Below, one piece after another: positions 22,901 to 33,424 of a stretch of 64,000 nucleotides of DNA. Each line of letters begins with the position of its first letter. Position 1 is the first letter of the stretch. Origin of the DNA: Labyrinthula sp. Ha. Taxonomy: Eukaryota; Sar; Bigyra; Labyrinthulida; Labyrinthulaceae. Made by a program: the position numbers and the translations under genes. The notes under the pieces were generated by a model. It did not search any database. It was not told where the DNA came from and saw nothing but the letters and a program-made list of their open reading frames with translations. The stretch lies in assembly GCA_015227615.1 (NCBI GenBank), contig JAALGZ010000007.1, positions 1,302,001 to 1,366,000 on the forward strand. The letters are read 5' to 3'.

Positions 22901-24827
22901 TTTCACTGCAGTAATGTAGTACTGTGTTTACTACTCATGAAGAAAAAAGGTTGAACTTCAGAGACACGGAAGTAGGAACAAATAGAAAAGTAACTAACAT
23001 ATATGTCTTGGACTGAATGCTACAGAGTAATGAATTAAGTTGGAGAAATGGATATATATTAAATACTTCTAAACAATTTCAAAAGTTTCCTCGAGCCTGA
23101 GTCAGTTTTAGGAAACCAATTAATGTTATAACTATTGCTCCTGAGAAATCAAGCGTAATATTTAGACTTTATTATTATTTTTTAAACCCTATATTTTTCA
23201 CCGGCAGAATTTTCTCTATCTATAACGGAAAACTTGCTTTTAATTGACTTGTCTTAGCAAGAGATAACAAGTTGTTGCATCGTATGCTCAGAAATTATAA
23301 CATGAAATCTTTATAATTTATGTTCATCTGCTAGTTCTTCGAATAAATTACTATTCAAAAACTGAGGTAAGAAAAAAAACGCATACCAATAGCTGTCAGA
23401 TAAATTATATCAAAAAGTTTAACTGAATCTGGTAGGACTTTTTCCATTATTAATGAAGCAGAAACATATCGTGGATGAGTGAAATTGCCTTGTGCAATAT
23501 TTAGCAACGTTTTTTTATTATTCTCCAGAAACTACATCCGCAATACCAAAGGATATGTTCAGTAGACTAAACACCGCTCTAGAAAGAAAAACGAAATATT
23601 TTGAATCACCAAATGGAAGGTTTGACCCCTGTATTCCAACAGTTTGACGGCTATAAAGCTCGTTCAATCCTTAAATATGAGTTCAGGTTCTATTTCACAT
23701 TATAATCTCTAGTTGAAGATAAACCCATGACTTAAGCCATAAAGTTGTATGGAATTGCCTCTAGTATAGTATGGTTAAATATATGTATCAAGAAAGAAAA
23801 GCTCTTCAACCTACGTGGTTCTCTCTGCAGATTGATTAAACTCATTTTTCAACCTAGTGCCTAATAACTACTCAAATGATATCATATTACCTATCCTTAT
23901 AATAGTTGTTGGTAGAACAGTTTAAACTGAAGGCTTTTTCAACAATTACTGAATTCTTTTATAAATTCAATACTAAACTTCTTTACTAAAAAAACGAGGT
24001 ACAGGTATCTTTACAGAATAATATCGATTCAAAGAAAACAGGAATATATGCGTCTAAAGATAAAACCTTATAGAAGAAAAATTATCTTAATATTAGAGTT
24101 GAATACAATACAGCTAGAAGTTTAGCATCGTTTCTATTTTTATTCACTTAAGATACTGTTTATTCGAAAACCCAATAGAAAATAAAAAAAAGCGTTTCAA
24201 GTGTTTTTAGAAGCAACTACAAATACGAATATTCTAAAGAAAGTGGAATCTTTCTCTGCAGTGTATTATCTTTGCAATCTGTTTCCCTGTTTACCACTAG
24301 ACGCTTAATCCCAAAACAAGATCCTTATTTACCTTTTGCGAAGGATATTTGTATTCAAAGATTATAATTAAACTATGTACAAGCAGCTTTCTAAGGTTAT
24401 GCAGCATCCAATTATCTGGAAATCACAAGATTTAATAATATCCTCTTTCTTTATGAACTCAAAACAACATACATAACGAAAGAGTTCTGTATCGAAATCA
24501 CACTTGATTTATCTAATCAAACTGATCATCACTAAATATGTGGTCTGTTCCTGTATTTGTATATAGAAAAACTCACGACATAGACTCCACAAAGCAAGAG
24601 AGTTAGAGTATTCTTTTTTGTGCGTAATACCATAATAAATACGTCGTGAGGAAATATTTCAAAACAAGACAAAGATCAATGATACGTTTCCATGAACGAG
24701 AACTGGGAAATGAACAAACAACCAACATGAAACAAGAAATTAAGTATATGTCTGTTTTAGGCATCATTTTGTGGGATATATTCACGTGTCAGTGATTTTT
24801 TTTGGATACAGAAGATAGAGATTACAA
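22901..24827. other. intergenic region between divergent genes
   Basis: About 1.9 kb between the starts of the CH-domain gene (minus) and the 58-codon gene (plus). It must hold both promoters. It is AT-rich with no convincing reading frame and no repeat that I could recognise. Confidence 0.6.
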
Positions 24828-25004
24828 ATGAGTAGACTTGTTACTGAATGTCCAGCTCTTTGCTTCGAGATGGAATGTGTTATAGTTGACGAACACGGGG
24901 TTAAAGTTGTAAAATATCTTTGTAGTGATAACAAGGAGGAAGAAGATCGTGTTATTTATGTGAAAGTCCACGAGGTCTTCGACACCATGAAAATTATTCT
25001 TTGA
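24828..25004 (+). CDS. small protein, 58 residues, unknown
   Basis: A short frame from ATG (24828) to TGA (25002-25004), preceded in frame by a TAG 12 bp upstream. The product has high coding character: a Cys-containing start MSRLVTECPALCFEMECVIV, then DEHGVKVVKYL, an acidic loop and RVIYVKVHEVFDTMKIIL. An alternating beta-like pattern followed by a final helix suggests a compact domain. I noted a loose resemblance in size and start to the TFIIH subunit Tfb5/TTDA, but the residues do not match well enough to claim it. It ends 50 bp from the RRP12 stop on the opposite strand, copying the tail-to-tail arrangement of the other gene pairs here. It could also be a terminal exon of a longer gene, although no upstream exon was seen. 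Confidence 0.55.
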   Translation: MSRLVTECPALCFEMECVIVDEHGVKVVKYLCSDNKEEEDRVIYVKVHEVFDTMKIIL

Positions 25005-25054
25005 ATTTGTAAAAACGAAAGGAACTCTGTTAAATGTTACACAAAGCTTTGATA

Positions 25055-28000
25055 TCAACTTCGTTTTCCCTTCTTCTTCTTTTTGCCAAAGCTTTTGAAC
25101 TGTTTGGACGCTTCTGTCTTAGTTCGCTTATTTAGCATAACTTTCTTATTGAGTTGGATGTATTGGTACGGCTCAAGTTTTCGCTTTTTCTTTAGTTTTT
25201 CCTTCGGTTTTGCAGGTTTCTTTGCTTTACATTGGGTTGTGGAGCTGTTAGCTTTCATCCTAATGTTCTCTTTTTGACTCTTAGTATTCACAACTTCTCT
25301 TGATCGCTTTTTCTTTTCTGAAACAACAATTTTGCCATCGTCATTAAAAACAATGCAACTATCTGCATCAGAGTCATCATCACTACCAAAGGACGATTCA
25401 GAATCATCTGACTCCATTTCCTCCCCTTTTAGTATATTTTGCATTCCAGATTTTAAGTCTGTATCAGTGAGAGAATTCTGCTGTTTCAATAAACTCTTCA
25501 TCTTGGATTTTATAAGACCCTTCTTCTCCAGATACTTTGCAACCTTCGCAAGAGATTTGTATTGTAGCATAGTTTCATCTATCTTAGCTTGAACAATTAT
25601 TGTTTGCTTTCTATCTCCCCATCGAGAAGCTTTTTGGTACAACAAGGATACAACTAGACGCACTTTTAACTTGAACTTGTTCTTAGAATCATCTGCAAAA
25701 GAGTTCAATGTTTTCAGCATCAACTCCAAAAACTCATCAAACAAATCTTCGGATAGTAATAGTTTTGGAATCCTAGTCTTGAGCAAGTTCTTGCAAAAAT
25801 CAATTATTGATTTTGCGGTTTCTCTTGATTTTGAGGCACTTGCAAAAACTGCCTTTATAGTATCAGCCAAAGAATTTATAAATTCTTCAGAATAATCCTC
25901 TTTCGCTTCTATACCCAAATGAAATTTATTCACTAGAATTAAAGACAGCGCGTTAATCGAGGAAGAAATAGTGAAGTTATTTTCGGTAACCAAACCAATT
26001 AAGATAGTTTGCAGAAGTTCTTCCAGTGGTACTGCGCTTGAAAGGCTCAGCACAAGGTTTGAACTAATTGTCTTCACTTTACTATTCTGGTCTTTCAGAC
26101 ACATCACAATTTCCAAAATAACTTCGTCAAACCTATTTACACTTCTAAAAAGAGTAAAATCCTTTTGTATGCACAAAGCAAATATTCTCATCCGGTGAAC
26201 CTTACTACTACTGTCCAGTGTTGTAGCTTCATGCTTTAAAACAACTTCCAAGTATTTTCGCTTTAACTCGAGCGGAAACGAATCATCCCTTAGTAGTCTA
26301 CTAAATAATCTGTAACCAAGAGATTGAGTAGCTCCAGAGTTTGACAGACACTTGTCTATGAAATTATGAACAACTGCAGAGTCCTTCGTACCAATACTTG
26401 GATACAACAACGCAAGAATTTGAATGTATTTCACAGCGTCACCTTTTTGGTTAACTGTGTCTTGGAGAGTCATAATCAAGGGTTTCATAACTTTTAAGAA
26501 CATATTCTTCACCTGAGTCTCTTCTAGTTCAGATTTTAAAGTCACTTCTAAAGCTGAAAGTGTCAGGCCAACTTTTTGTTGACTTTTTAGGAGCAAATGA
26601 AGCTTGACCAACTTAAGCAGCAGTTCTTCTATAAGACCAGAACTCTTTTTTGTGTAATCCACCTTGAAGATAATCTTAATAGTACTACAAACTGTGAATA
26701 AATGTCCTTCATTAACGCTACTCTTTTGTTGCAAAAAGATATTTAGTTCTCTTAGAAGAAGCTCCAAGAGTTGCGTGTAACTCTCTTCATTAATTTGATC
26801 AAATTCTCCATCAGTGAGGATAGGCAATAGAGCCCAAAGTTGTTCTATCACTGTATAATACGCCTTCTTTAAGGAGGATTCTTTCTTAAAGTTTTGAGTT
26901 TGTAACCAACTGTTGAGATGAATAATATCAGGATGTACTTTTTGAAGAAAGAAACTAAGTTGGCTACTGTTTGTCTTGCTAATAAGACTTAATATTATTT
27001 GATTATCTAAGTTGATTCTTTTATGGATTTTGTCAACCACCGGCAAGAGCTCTAAAGTTGTTTGAGGAGTCAAAATTGAAACTAAGTGTCGAATTAAAGT
27101 ATCCACTGATGAAATGTTTTCCTTTACATTTTTTCTGTTTTTTACCATATTCATAAGAGTTGTTTCTAAGAAGTTTTGTGTTTGCGGGGAGAATTGTACT
27201 TCATCAAGGTTAGACAATCTTTCGAAAAACGCAGAATAAAGATATAGAAGATTCCCAAAGAACTCATGTTCTGGATCAAGAGAAAACTTTGAAGTAAGAA
27301 TCATTAAAATCGAGGAGTGCAGTTGTTCTTCGAGCAATTTTTCACTTATCACTAAAAAGGAAAGGAAGTTAAATATTTTTTCTACAGAAATTGAATAAAA
27401 ATCTTGTTCCGAATAATGAGAGATGAGAAAGGAGCTGAGTTTTGAAAGAAGCTCACTCAAGGGTGAAACGTCTGCATTTTCTTGATATACTACAAAGAAG
27501 CTGTATCCTAATATCTTGAGCAATTTTTCAAATCCTGAAGCTTGAGAACTTTGTTGTTCAAGAATAACATATAAACTCTTTCTATCCAAAATCTCGAGAA
27601 TATTGCTAAACAACTTCTGGCAAGTTTTAACTTCTTCTGCAGAAATTTTATCCTTGGAGAAAACAGAATGAGCAGCTTTTTCTAAAGCATTCAACGCAGC
27701 TGCAATGAGTAACATGTTCTTATTATCCACTGCAGCTTTTTTCTGTTCAACAGTGAGGGAGACAATTAACTTGTCGATGGAAAAAATCACTTTGCAGACA
27801 TTAAGAGAGTTCAGTTTTGCATTTTCAATATCTTCAATAGCCATAAAATACTTCGAAACAAAGTTCAGCGCTTGTATTATTTTACTAGGTTGGTAGGTGT
27901 CCAAATTTGCATTAAGAAGGGAAAGCAAAACGTATTCTAGTTCAGCGAGCAAGCCTTTCTCTGTCTTATAATGTTTACCTTTGAATTCTATTAAAACTGA

Positions 28001-28546
28001 AACTAAACTTTCCTGTGCAGCTTTGCGTACCTTCGGCTTATCAGCTGCTATAGAACCAATCAACAGAGCAAAAGCATTTTTAACTTCTTGAATATGAGCT
28101 GAGTCATCAGAGATAGAGGTAGTTGAAAATAAAGTTTTTAGAACTTTTCCTACTATTAATATTTTGTTCTTTTCGTAAGAGGTCTTTTCTTCCTGTGTTG
28201 GAAGAGAGATCAAAATTTTAAGAACTTCCGCACCTTGAGATGAAACGAACGAACGGGAAGCGGAATGACTCGAGGCTTGAGTCAATAAGTTGAGTATAAT
28301 GAACATCAGCTGTTCAAGAATGCCTGGGTCCTTTGACTGGCCTGATGCAGCATGTTCCAGTGAAAAGAAGCTTGCAGAGAGGTACTCTATAACTGATGGG
28401 GGCCTCTTTACCAAGTCCTCTTTTCTCGTAGTATTATTCTGTATGAGAGTTCTCAGAGATTTCACTACTATAGACCGCTTATCCAAAGAACTCGGTTTAT
28501 AAAACCTGAACAATGCATCTTGTGGCTGTTGCTCTTTTCTTTCCAT
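25055..28546 (-). CDS. RRP12: RRP12-like ribosomal RNA-processing protein
   Basis: A 1,163-residue HEAT-repeat protein. Rrp12 is a karyopherin-like factor that binds pre-ribosomes in nucleolus and nucleoplasm and helps export both subunits and mature 18S rRNA. The first roughly 970 residues are almost entirely alpha-helical repeats. The C-terminal signature is clear: KASRWGDRKQTIIVQAK, an acidic Ser/Asp stretch leading to CIVFNDDGKIVV, then a Lys-rich tail with LEPYQYIQLNKKVMLNKR starting near residue 1124 and ending KKKKKGKRS. The EPY-x-Y-x-L-N-x(n)-L-N-K-R pattern is typical of Rrp12. Length is near that of yeast and human relatives (about 1,230-1,300). Start is ATG. Stop is TGA, with a TAA six codons further, so TGA here is a real terminator or adds only a few residues. 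Single exon. Confidence 0.93.
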   Translation of the reverse strand: MERKEQQPQDALFRFYKPSSLDKRSIVVKSLRTLIQNNTTRKEDLVKRPPSVIEYLSASFFSLEHAASGQSKDPGILEQLMFIILNLLTQASSHSASRSFVSSQGAEVLKILISLPTQEEKTSYEKNKILIVGKVLKTLFSTTSISDDSAHIQEVKNAFALLIGSIAADKPKVRKAAQESLVSVLIEFKGKHYKTEKGLLAELEYVLLSLLNANLDTYQPSKIIQALNFVSKYFMAIEDIENAKLNSLNVCKVIFSIDKLIVSLTVEQKKAAVDNKNMLLIAAALNALEKAAHSVFSKDKISAEEVKTCQKLFSNILEILDRKSLYVILEQQSSQASGFEKLLKILGYSFFVVYQENADVSPLSELLSKLSSFLISHYSEQDFYSISVEKIFNFLSFLVISEKLLEEQLHSSILMILTSKFSLDPEHEFFGNLLYLYSAFFERLSNLDEVQFSPQTQNFLETTLMNMVKNRKNVKENISSVDTLIRHLVSILTPQTTLELLPVVDKIHKRINLDNQIILSLISKTNSSQLSFFLQKVHPDIIHLNSWLQTQNFKKESSLKKAYYTVIEQLWALLPILTDGEFDQINEESYTQLLELLLRELNIFLQQKSSVNEGHLFTVCSTIKIIFKVDYTKKSSGLIEELLLKLVKLHLLLKSQQKVGLTLSALEVTLKSELEETQVKNMFLKVMKPLIMTLQDTVNQKGDAVKYIQILALLYPSIGTKDSAVVHNFIDKCLSNSGATQSLGYRLFSRLLRDDSFPLELKRKYLEVVLKHEATTLDSSSKVHRMRIFALCIQKDFTLFRSVNRFDEVILEIVMCLKDQNSKVKTISSNLVLSLSSAVPLEELLQTILIGLVTENNFTISSSINALSLILVNKFHLGIEAKEDYSEEFINSLADTIKAVFASASKSRETAKSIIDFCKNLLKTRIPKLLLSEDLFDEFLELMLKTLNSFADDSKNKFKLKVRLVVSLLYQKASRWGDRKQTIIVQAKIDETMLQYKSLAKVAKYLEKKGLIKSKMKSLLKQQNSLTDTDLKSGMQNILKGEEMESDDSESSFGSDDDSDADSCIVFNDDGKIVVSEKKKRSREVVNTKSQKENIRMKANSSTTQCKAKKPAKPKEKLKKKRKLEPYQYIQLNKKVMLNKRTKTEASKQFKSFGKKKKKGKRS

Positions 28547-29287
28547 TCAGTAACGTAGGTACTCCACAGTAATGCTACATTGAGCGTAGTTGATTTCCTC
28601 AATTAATTGGGATCATTTTTCTACAAACCGGCCTGTTTTAGTCAGTTTCATTTGCTGGTTACCATGTCTTCTGGGTTATATGACCCAGAATCAACAACAG
28701 TAGATAAATACAAGATAAAAAAATATATACTCAACCGAACCCCGCAGTAAGAAACTTTGAAGGTCTTTCAACAGGACACAACTGAGACAGAAGATTGTTA
28801 GATTTTCATAGAGTATCTACAAATGATTTAGTATCTGCAGCTCAGAAAAAGTATTTAATAGTTTTTTAGCTGGATTCGAGTCGGTTTTTACCGAATTTCA
28901 TAAGAGGAAATACAAAGAACCGTTGCTATAAAAAATGTAGAAAAAGGTAGTTTACTTTGAACATGTTCAAGAGGTTACCATTTAGGGGTATTTTTTATGT
29001 ATGGCTTAAAATTAAGCTGCATAACTTTGAAATAATGTCAATAAATCATAAAGTTTATACATGAATTGGCAACTAAAATGAGAACAGTTTTTTCACTGAA
29101 CATAAGGAATGAGTGATGGATATGATTAGGCACTTAAGCCTAGCAAACCTTACAGCTGTTGAAATGTTTTATTCAAAAAAATTGCACTATTCTCCATACA
29201 TGGGCGAAACATTGTTCTTATTAAGATCATACATATCCTTAAAATTTCTTCATGAACATTAATATGAGTCGCTTGCCCAGCAACTTT

Positions 29288-29671
29288 TCATTCTCTTTCA
29301 TACTTCAGATTCTTCATTATACTGGTTGCGGCTTGGGATATGAATTGAGACACTGACATTTTCGGAGTTTGAGGAGATTCGGGGCATATATATCTCTCGC
29401 AAAGTACAAAGTAGGACAATGCTTGGTCTAGGTCAAATACGGGACAAGATATTTTGCAGAACCAGCAGGTCTTGGAATTTAAGCCAAGAAATTGCACCAA
29501 ATTTCGGCTTATTGATTTTCCCTGGCAGTTTTCAGCAAAAAACCAGTTAAGGAATAGTGACTTGAGTAATTCATGAAACAGGTCATGAGTAAATTTTAAG
29601 ATAATTGCTTTCTCATGACAAGCAGATTACATCTCTCTATGTGAGTTGAGTATCGAGTCGCCTGATTTCAT
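29288..29671 (-). pseudogene. possible small gene or relic with one in-frame stop
   Basis: From ATG (29669-29671) the frame reads 14 codons, meets TAA at 29627-29629, then continues about 112 codons to the stop at 29288. The second part is protein-like: FTHDLFHELLKSLFLNWFF, then a Cys-containing segment with CWFCKISCP and LCERYICPES, ending SQFISQAATSIMKNL. No family is recognised. An open run of this length can arise by chance a few times in a window of this composition, so the call is weak. If real, it is a pseudogene or has an unseen upstream exon. Confidence 0.25.
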
Positions 29672-30440
29672 TACATAATTTTTTTGTTGGATTATCTTAA
29701 TTGCCAGAACATGTAAAACTAAGCACATTACATAGATTCAGTTTGATACATGATTTAGAATTCATTCGAAGTTTATCTATACGAGCTCCCCTATGGGGCA
29801 CGTAAATATGAATAATTACCTGACATGATACATGGGACAATTTATTATGTACTAATTACTGTCATCATCGCATAGTTCTTGCACTTCTATTATATATAGG
29901 CTTTTTCCCTTGATATTTTGAGTGTTTGGTATCTTCATGAAATAGATTATTCAGTAACATTATGTGGTCTAAGAAAGGCTTGGTAGATATATTCATTTAG
30001 CCCCGATTAGGATAACGTTCGAACAACTTCTGTAATTCAATCTTCGAAGACAATGATTATGGATTATTGCCAATGTAGTTGTCAGAATGTGAATCTAAAC
30101 CGAAAGATTAAAATAAATTTCATAATCAGAATAGCATCTCCAACCACCGATAGAGAAACTACATTCTCACAATCTGCTAAGCTTTATGAGAAACAGATGG
30201 GAGAACACTCTGGAGTCTAGACTGACAGGAACGATACGTAATACAAGTATATTAAATGCCTTAGAAAACCATCTCACATATTCTTAACAACATCCATTGG
30301 CTCAAATGTTCTGCTATAACAAGTTTGCCTTCTGATTAATTCATTTTATGTATACTTGCCAGGTAAATATTCATCACTTTTGATTGCTCTAAGCATAAAC
30401 CAATATCAATCATAAAATTTTGAATTTTTGTTAATATTTT

Positions 30441-30585
30441 GGGGGGCCTACTTGGAGGTCGGAAACCCTTCGATCTTACAAAGAGGTCATAACTGACCCA
30501 AAGCTCCTACTTGCGTCGTGTGGGACTTGAACCCATTAAACCAACCCCCACCGACACGCTTTCATGCCATGGCACTGAAAACTTG
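30441..30585 (-). repeat. GC-rich SINE-like unit with tRNA B-box
   Basis: About 145 bp that is clearly richer in G+C than the surrounding AT-rich DNA. Its minus strand carries GGTTCAAGTCC at 30523-30533, a match to the polymerase III B-box consensus GGTTCRANNCC, inside a T-arm-like hairpin (GGG-TTCAAGT-CCC). A weak A-box-like TGGCATGAAAG lies about 36 nt upstream on that strand. Cloverleaf folding was not found, so it is not an intact tRNA. The heptamer TTGTTAA occurs just outside each end (30428-30434 and 30595-30601) and might be a short target duplication. A tRNA-derived SINE or decayed tRNA is the best reading. Confidence 0.4.
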
Positions 30586-33424
30586 AACTACTAATTGTTA
30601 AGTTATCATCATGTCAGGCTTCGGTAGAAGGTGCACATATATGCTTAAAGGGAACTACCAGCATAAACATGCGACACGATCAAATTTAAATTGCTTTCTA
30701 TTTGTGAGCTAAATAGCTTAAATACGCCAAGCATATAAAATTTCGTCGCCGTAAAACTGGCATAGTTGAATCTAGTTGCATAACCTTTGGAATTGTTTTA
30801 CTGTGCTCTATCTCACAATAAGTGTATAAATTCCTTTACATTGTTTAGATCCAGTTTTGGCAAAACTTTTTAGAAAAGAATATACAGAAATTAATAATGT
30901 GTAATACTTTGAGGAAAAATATAGGATTCTTAATCCTAAAGGAAGATAGTAGTATGAATCAATGTTTAACCCACTTGTTACTCTGATGTCATCATCATTT
31001 CTAGCCTGATAAGAGAACTGGTTTAATACATGATATATTTAGAAAAATTTTCATAAGAACAAGCTTCTTAAACTAGGTTTATTAGTTTCAGACACCGAAC
31101 TCAGCAATAATACTACCATTCATTCCAACATTAACAGAAACATTTCTTGATGATAAGATTAATCGACTCATGTATTCCCTAGTAACAAAATGAAGCCAGT
31201 AGTGAAAGAGGGATTGATGCATTGAGGGCCCGTATTAGCTTTATACTAGTATTCTTCTTTTCTTTTAATTTTCTACAAGAGAGAATAACACGAATGTTGC
31301 TTATATCTTAGAAGAAACAAATTATGCAACTAACAGAAACAAAGGGGTAAATAGAAAATCAAACATAGATGTTTTTACCCCCAGTTGAGTCTAGGCTAAG
31401 AATAATGTATTTTAATATCTGAAATCTATAGTGCATATGTGATTGCAGTCTTATTGAATGTAGTATTAAGTTATCTTTAATTGAGAACCCTGCACAACTT
31501 GAGAATCTTTAAAGGCTATTTAGAAACAGGCGCAATACTTAAGTATAGAAATGAATAATTGATTTATTGCTCTCTGTAGAGGTTTTTTGAGTCTGGGAAG
31601 AAAATATTGATATACATAATTAAGAATATGTCACATTTGCCCTACCAGACACATCTTCCACTATTTGATGAAAGGATATTCATTCTGTCACATTACTACA
31701 TACATTACTAATGCGAGCAGAGAATAGCCAACATAATATGTTTACTGTATGATATTCCCAGAATAAGAACTTGAGCTAGAACCCGAAAAATTGTTAAAGT
31801 CCATGTCATTCTAAGTTTACCGATTTAAAAATCTCCTACTCTTTGTCAACATCCGATCTATTGAAAAACATTCCCTTTGGCTTCAAAGCAAAGTATCCTA
31901 GTTGAATATAATTATCAAAACAGTCAGTGAATTAAAAAAATATTCAGCTAGGAGCCTATAAGAGTTTTAGCACTACAATGGCATCCTTGCTAGGTAGTTA
32001 CCAGAGTAGTTCTATACGACCTGTTGTTTGATTTGCGATACACATATTATCAAGATTTACGTCTACCACTTTTCCTAACAAGTTTGCAGAATCCAGAATA
32101 TTTTTGCACTATAAATTCAGAACTAGCTCTTCAGTATTAATTACTGTTTATGTTAGTAAGTATGATATTTGTGCCTCTGGGGTAGGAATGCAATCGAATT
32201 TACTTATGGTGTATCAACTATTTTTATTACATTCATCTTAATTACCAATTCTGATTTTTCACTAGCATTATAACCTTCTGTTAGTAATCAGTTGATAATT
32301 CAAAATAAATCAGAATCATTTTCCACTAGTTCAAATTTCAAATCTCCTACATATACTCAGAAAAAAAAGAATAACTTCACTACTTCTGAATTTTATCAGA
32401 ATTCCTGTCTAAGCTTTCTGGGAAACCCGTTCATTACAGAAATTCGATGTATAGCTATTTTTAAAATCCCAAACTTTAGTCAAGCGCTCATTAAAGTGAA
32501 GACGGAAGCGAGGTGCTGTCATTGCTTTTGATCCTGCTTAACCTAAAAAAAACCTATTAACTTGAGTATCCGTAATTTTAAAAGGCCATACTCCATTTGG
32601 AGTTATTTTACTTGAGCCTTAGACCAATTCTTAATTAGAATAACCAAGGAGCCATTACAATGCATCAAAATGAGACGACTCTGGGAGGAAACAAGTTTCT
32701 AGATACCATATCTACACTTCATGAAAGGCAATCCTTATTCAGGAACACTACATTGACTACTCTTGGGGGATATCAGCAGCTATTTGCTATAATCCCGAAG
32801 AGGGTTCATACGAATAAAGCTACATGTTATAACCATTCAATATTCTAGCTCTAATTATGTAGCGTGATGTACTTGATAACTGCATTCATACCCACATAGC
32901 TTATATAATCTAAATTAGAAACTAGTTTCTGAAAATTACAGTATGGTCAACAGGAAGTATACCTGCTTCACAAAAATAACAACGAAGCACAACATTCTGG
33001 AAGAAGTTTCCTGTTTTAGAAAAGCCGGCTCATACAGTTGCTTAGTAGCTTTGATGCCAGCAGTATTGTAACTATTATTAGCTACTGCACTGAGTAATTG
33101 TAATCGCTGTATTTAACCTTTAAGCAGAGCAACATACACTAAGTTATTTCTACAGGTAAAACAACCAGAAGGCCCAAAATACATCCACTAAGCCATAAAC
33201 TTTTACCTACTGAAACCATCGCATAACTTCTAGCATAATATCATCCAAATTATCAAATGAGCATGATGCACGTGTCAGACGTTCTAATCTCTTGCAATGA
33301 CATTACTCGATATTCCCTAGCTACCTGTTTCTTAATCAAGAGAGTCGAGAAGGCCCTATAAGATTTAGAAGAGGCGATAATTTTAAGTATTAAAGGAAAA
33401 CAAGATGCAATCAACAGCTATTCC

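Larger units (their letters stand above)
28547..33424. other. gene desert between RRP12 start and P5C dehydrogenase end
   Basis: About 4.9 kb with no intact gene. It includes a coding-like relic at 29288-29671 and a GC-rich unit at 30441-30585 (entered separately). The rest is AT-rich with stops in all frames. The plus-strand frames at 32292-32531 and 32660-32848 are short; the first lacks an ATG, and neither has recognisable features. Confidence 0.6.
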
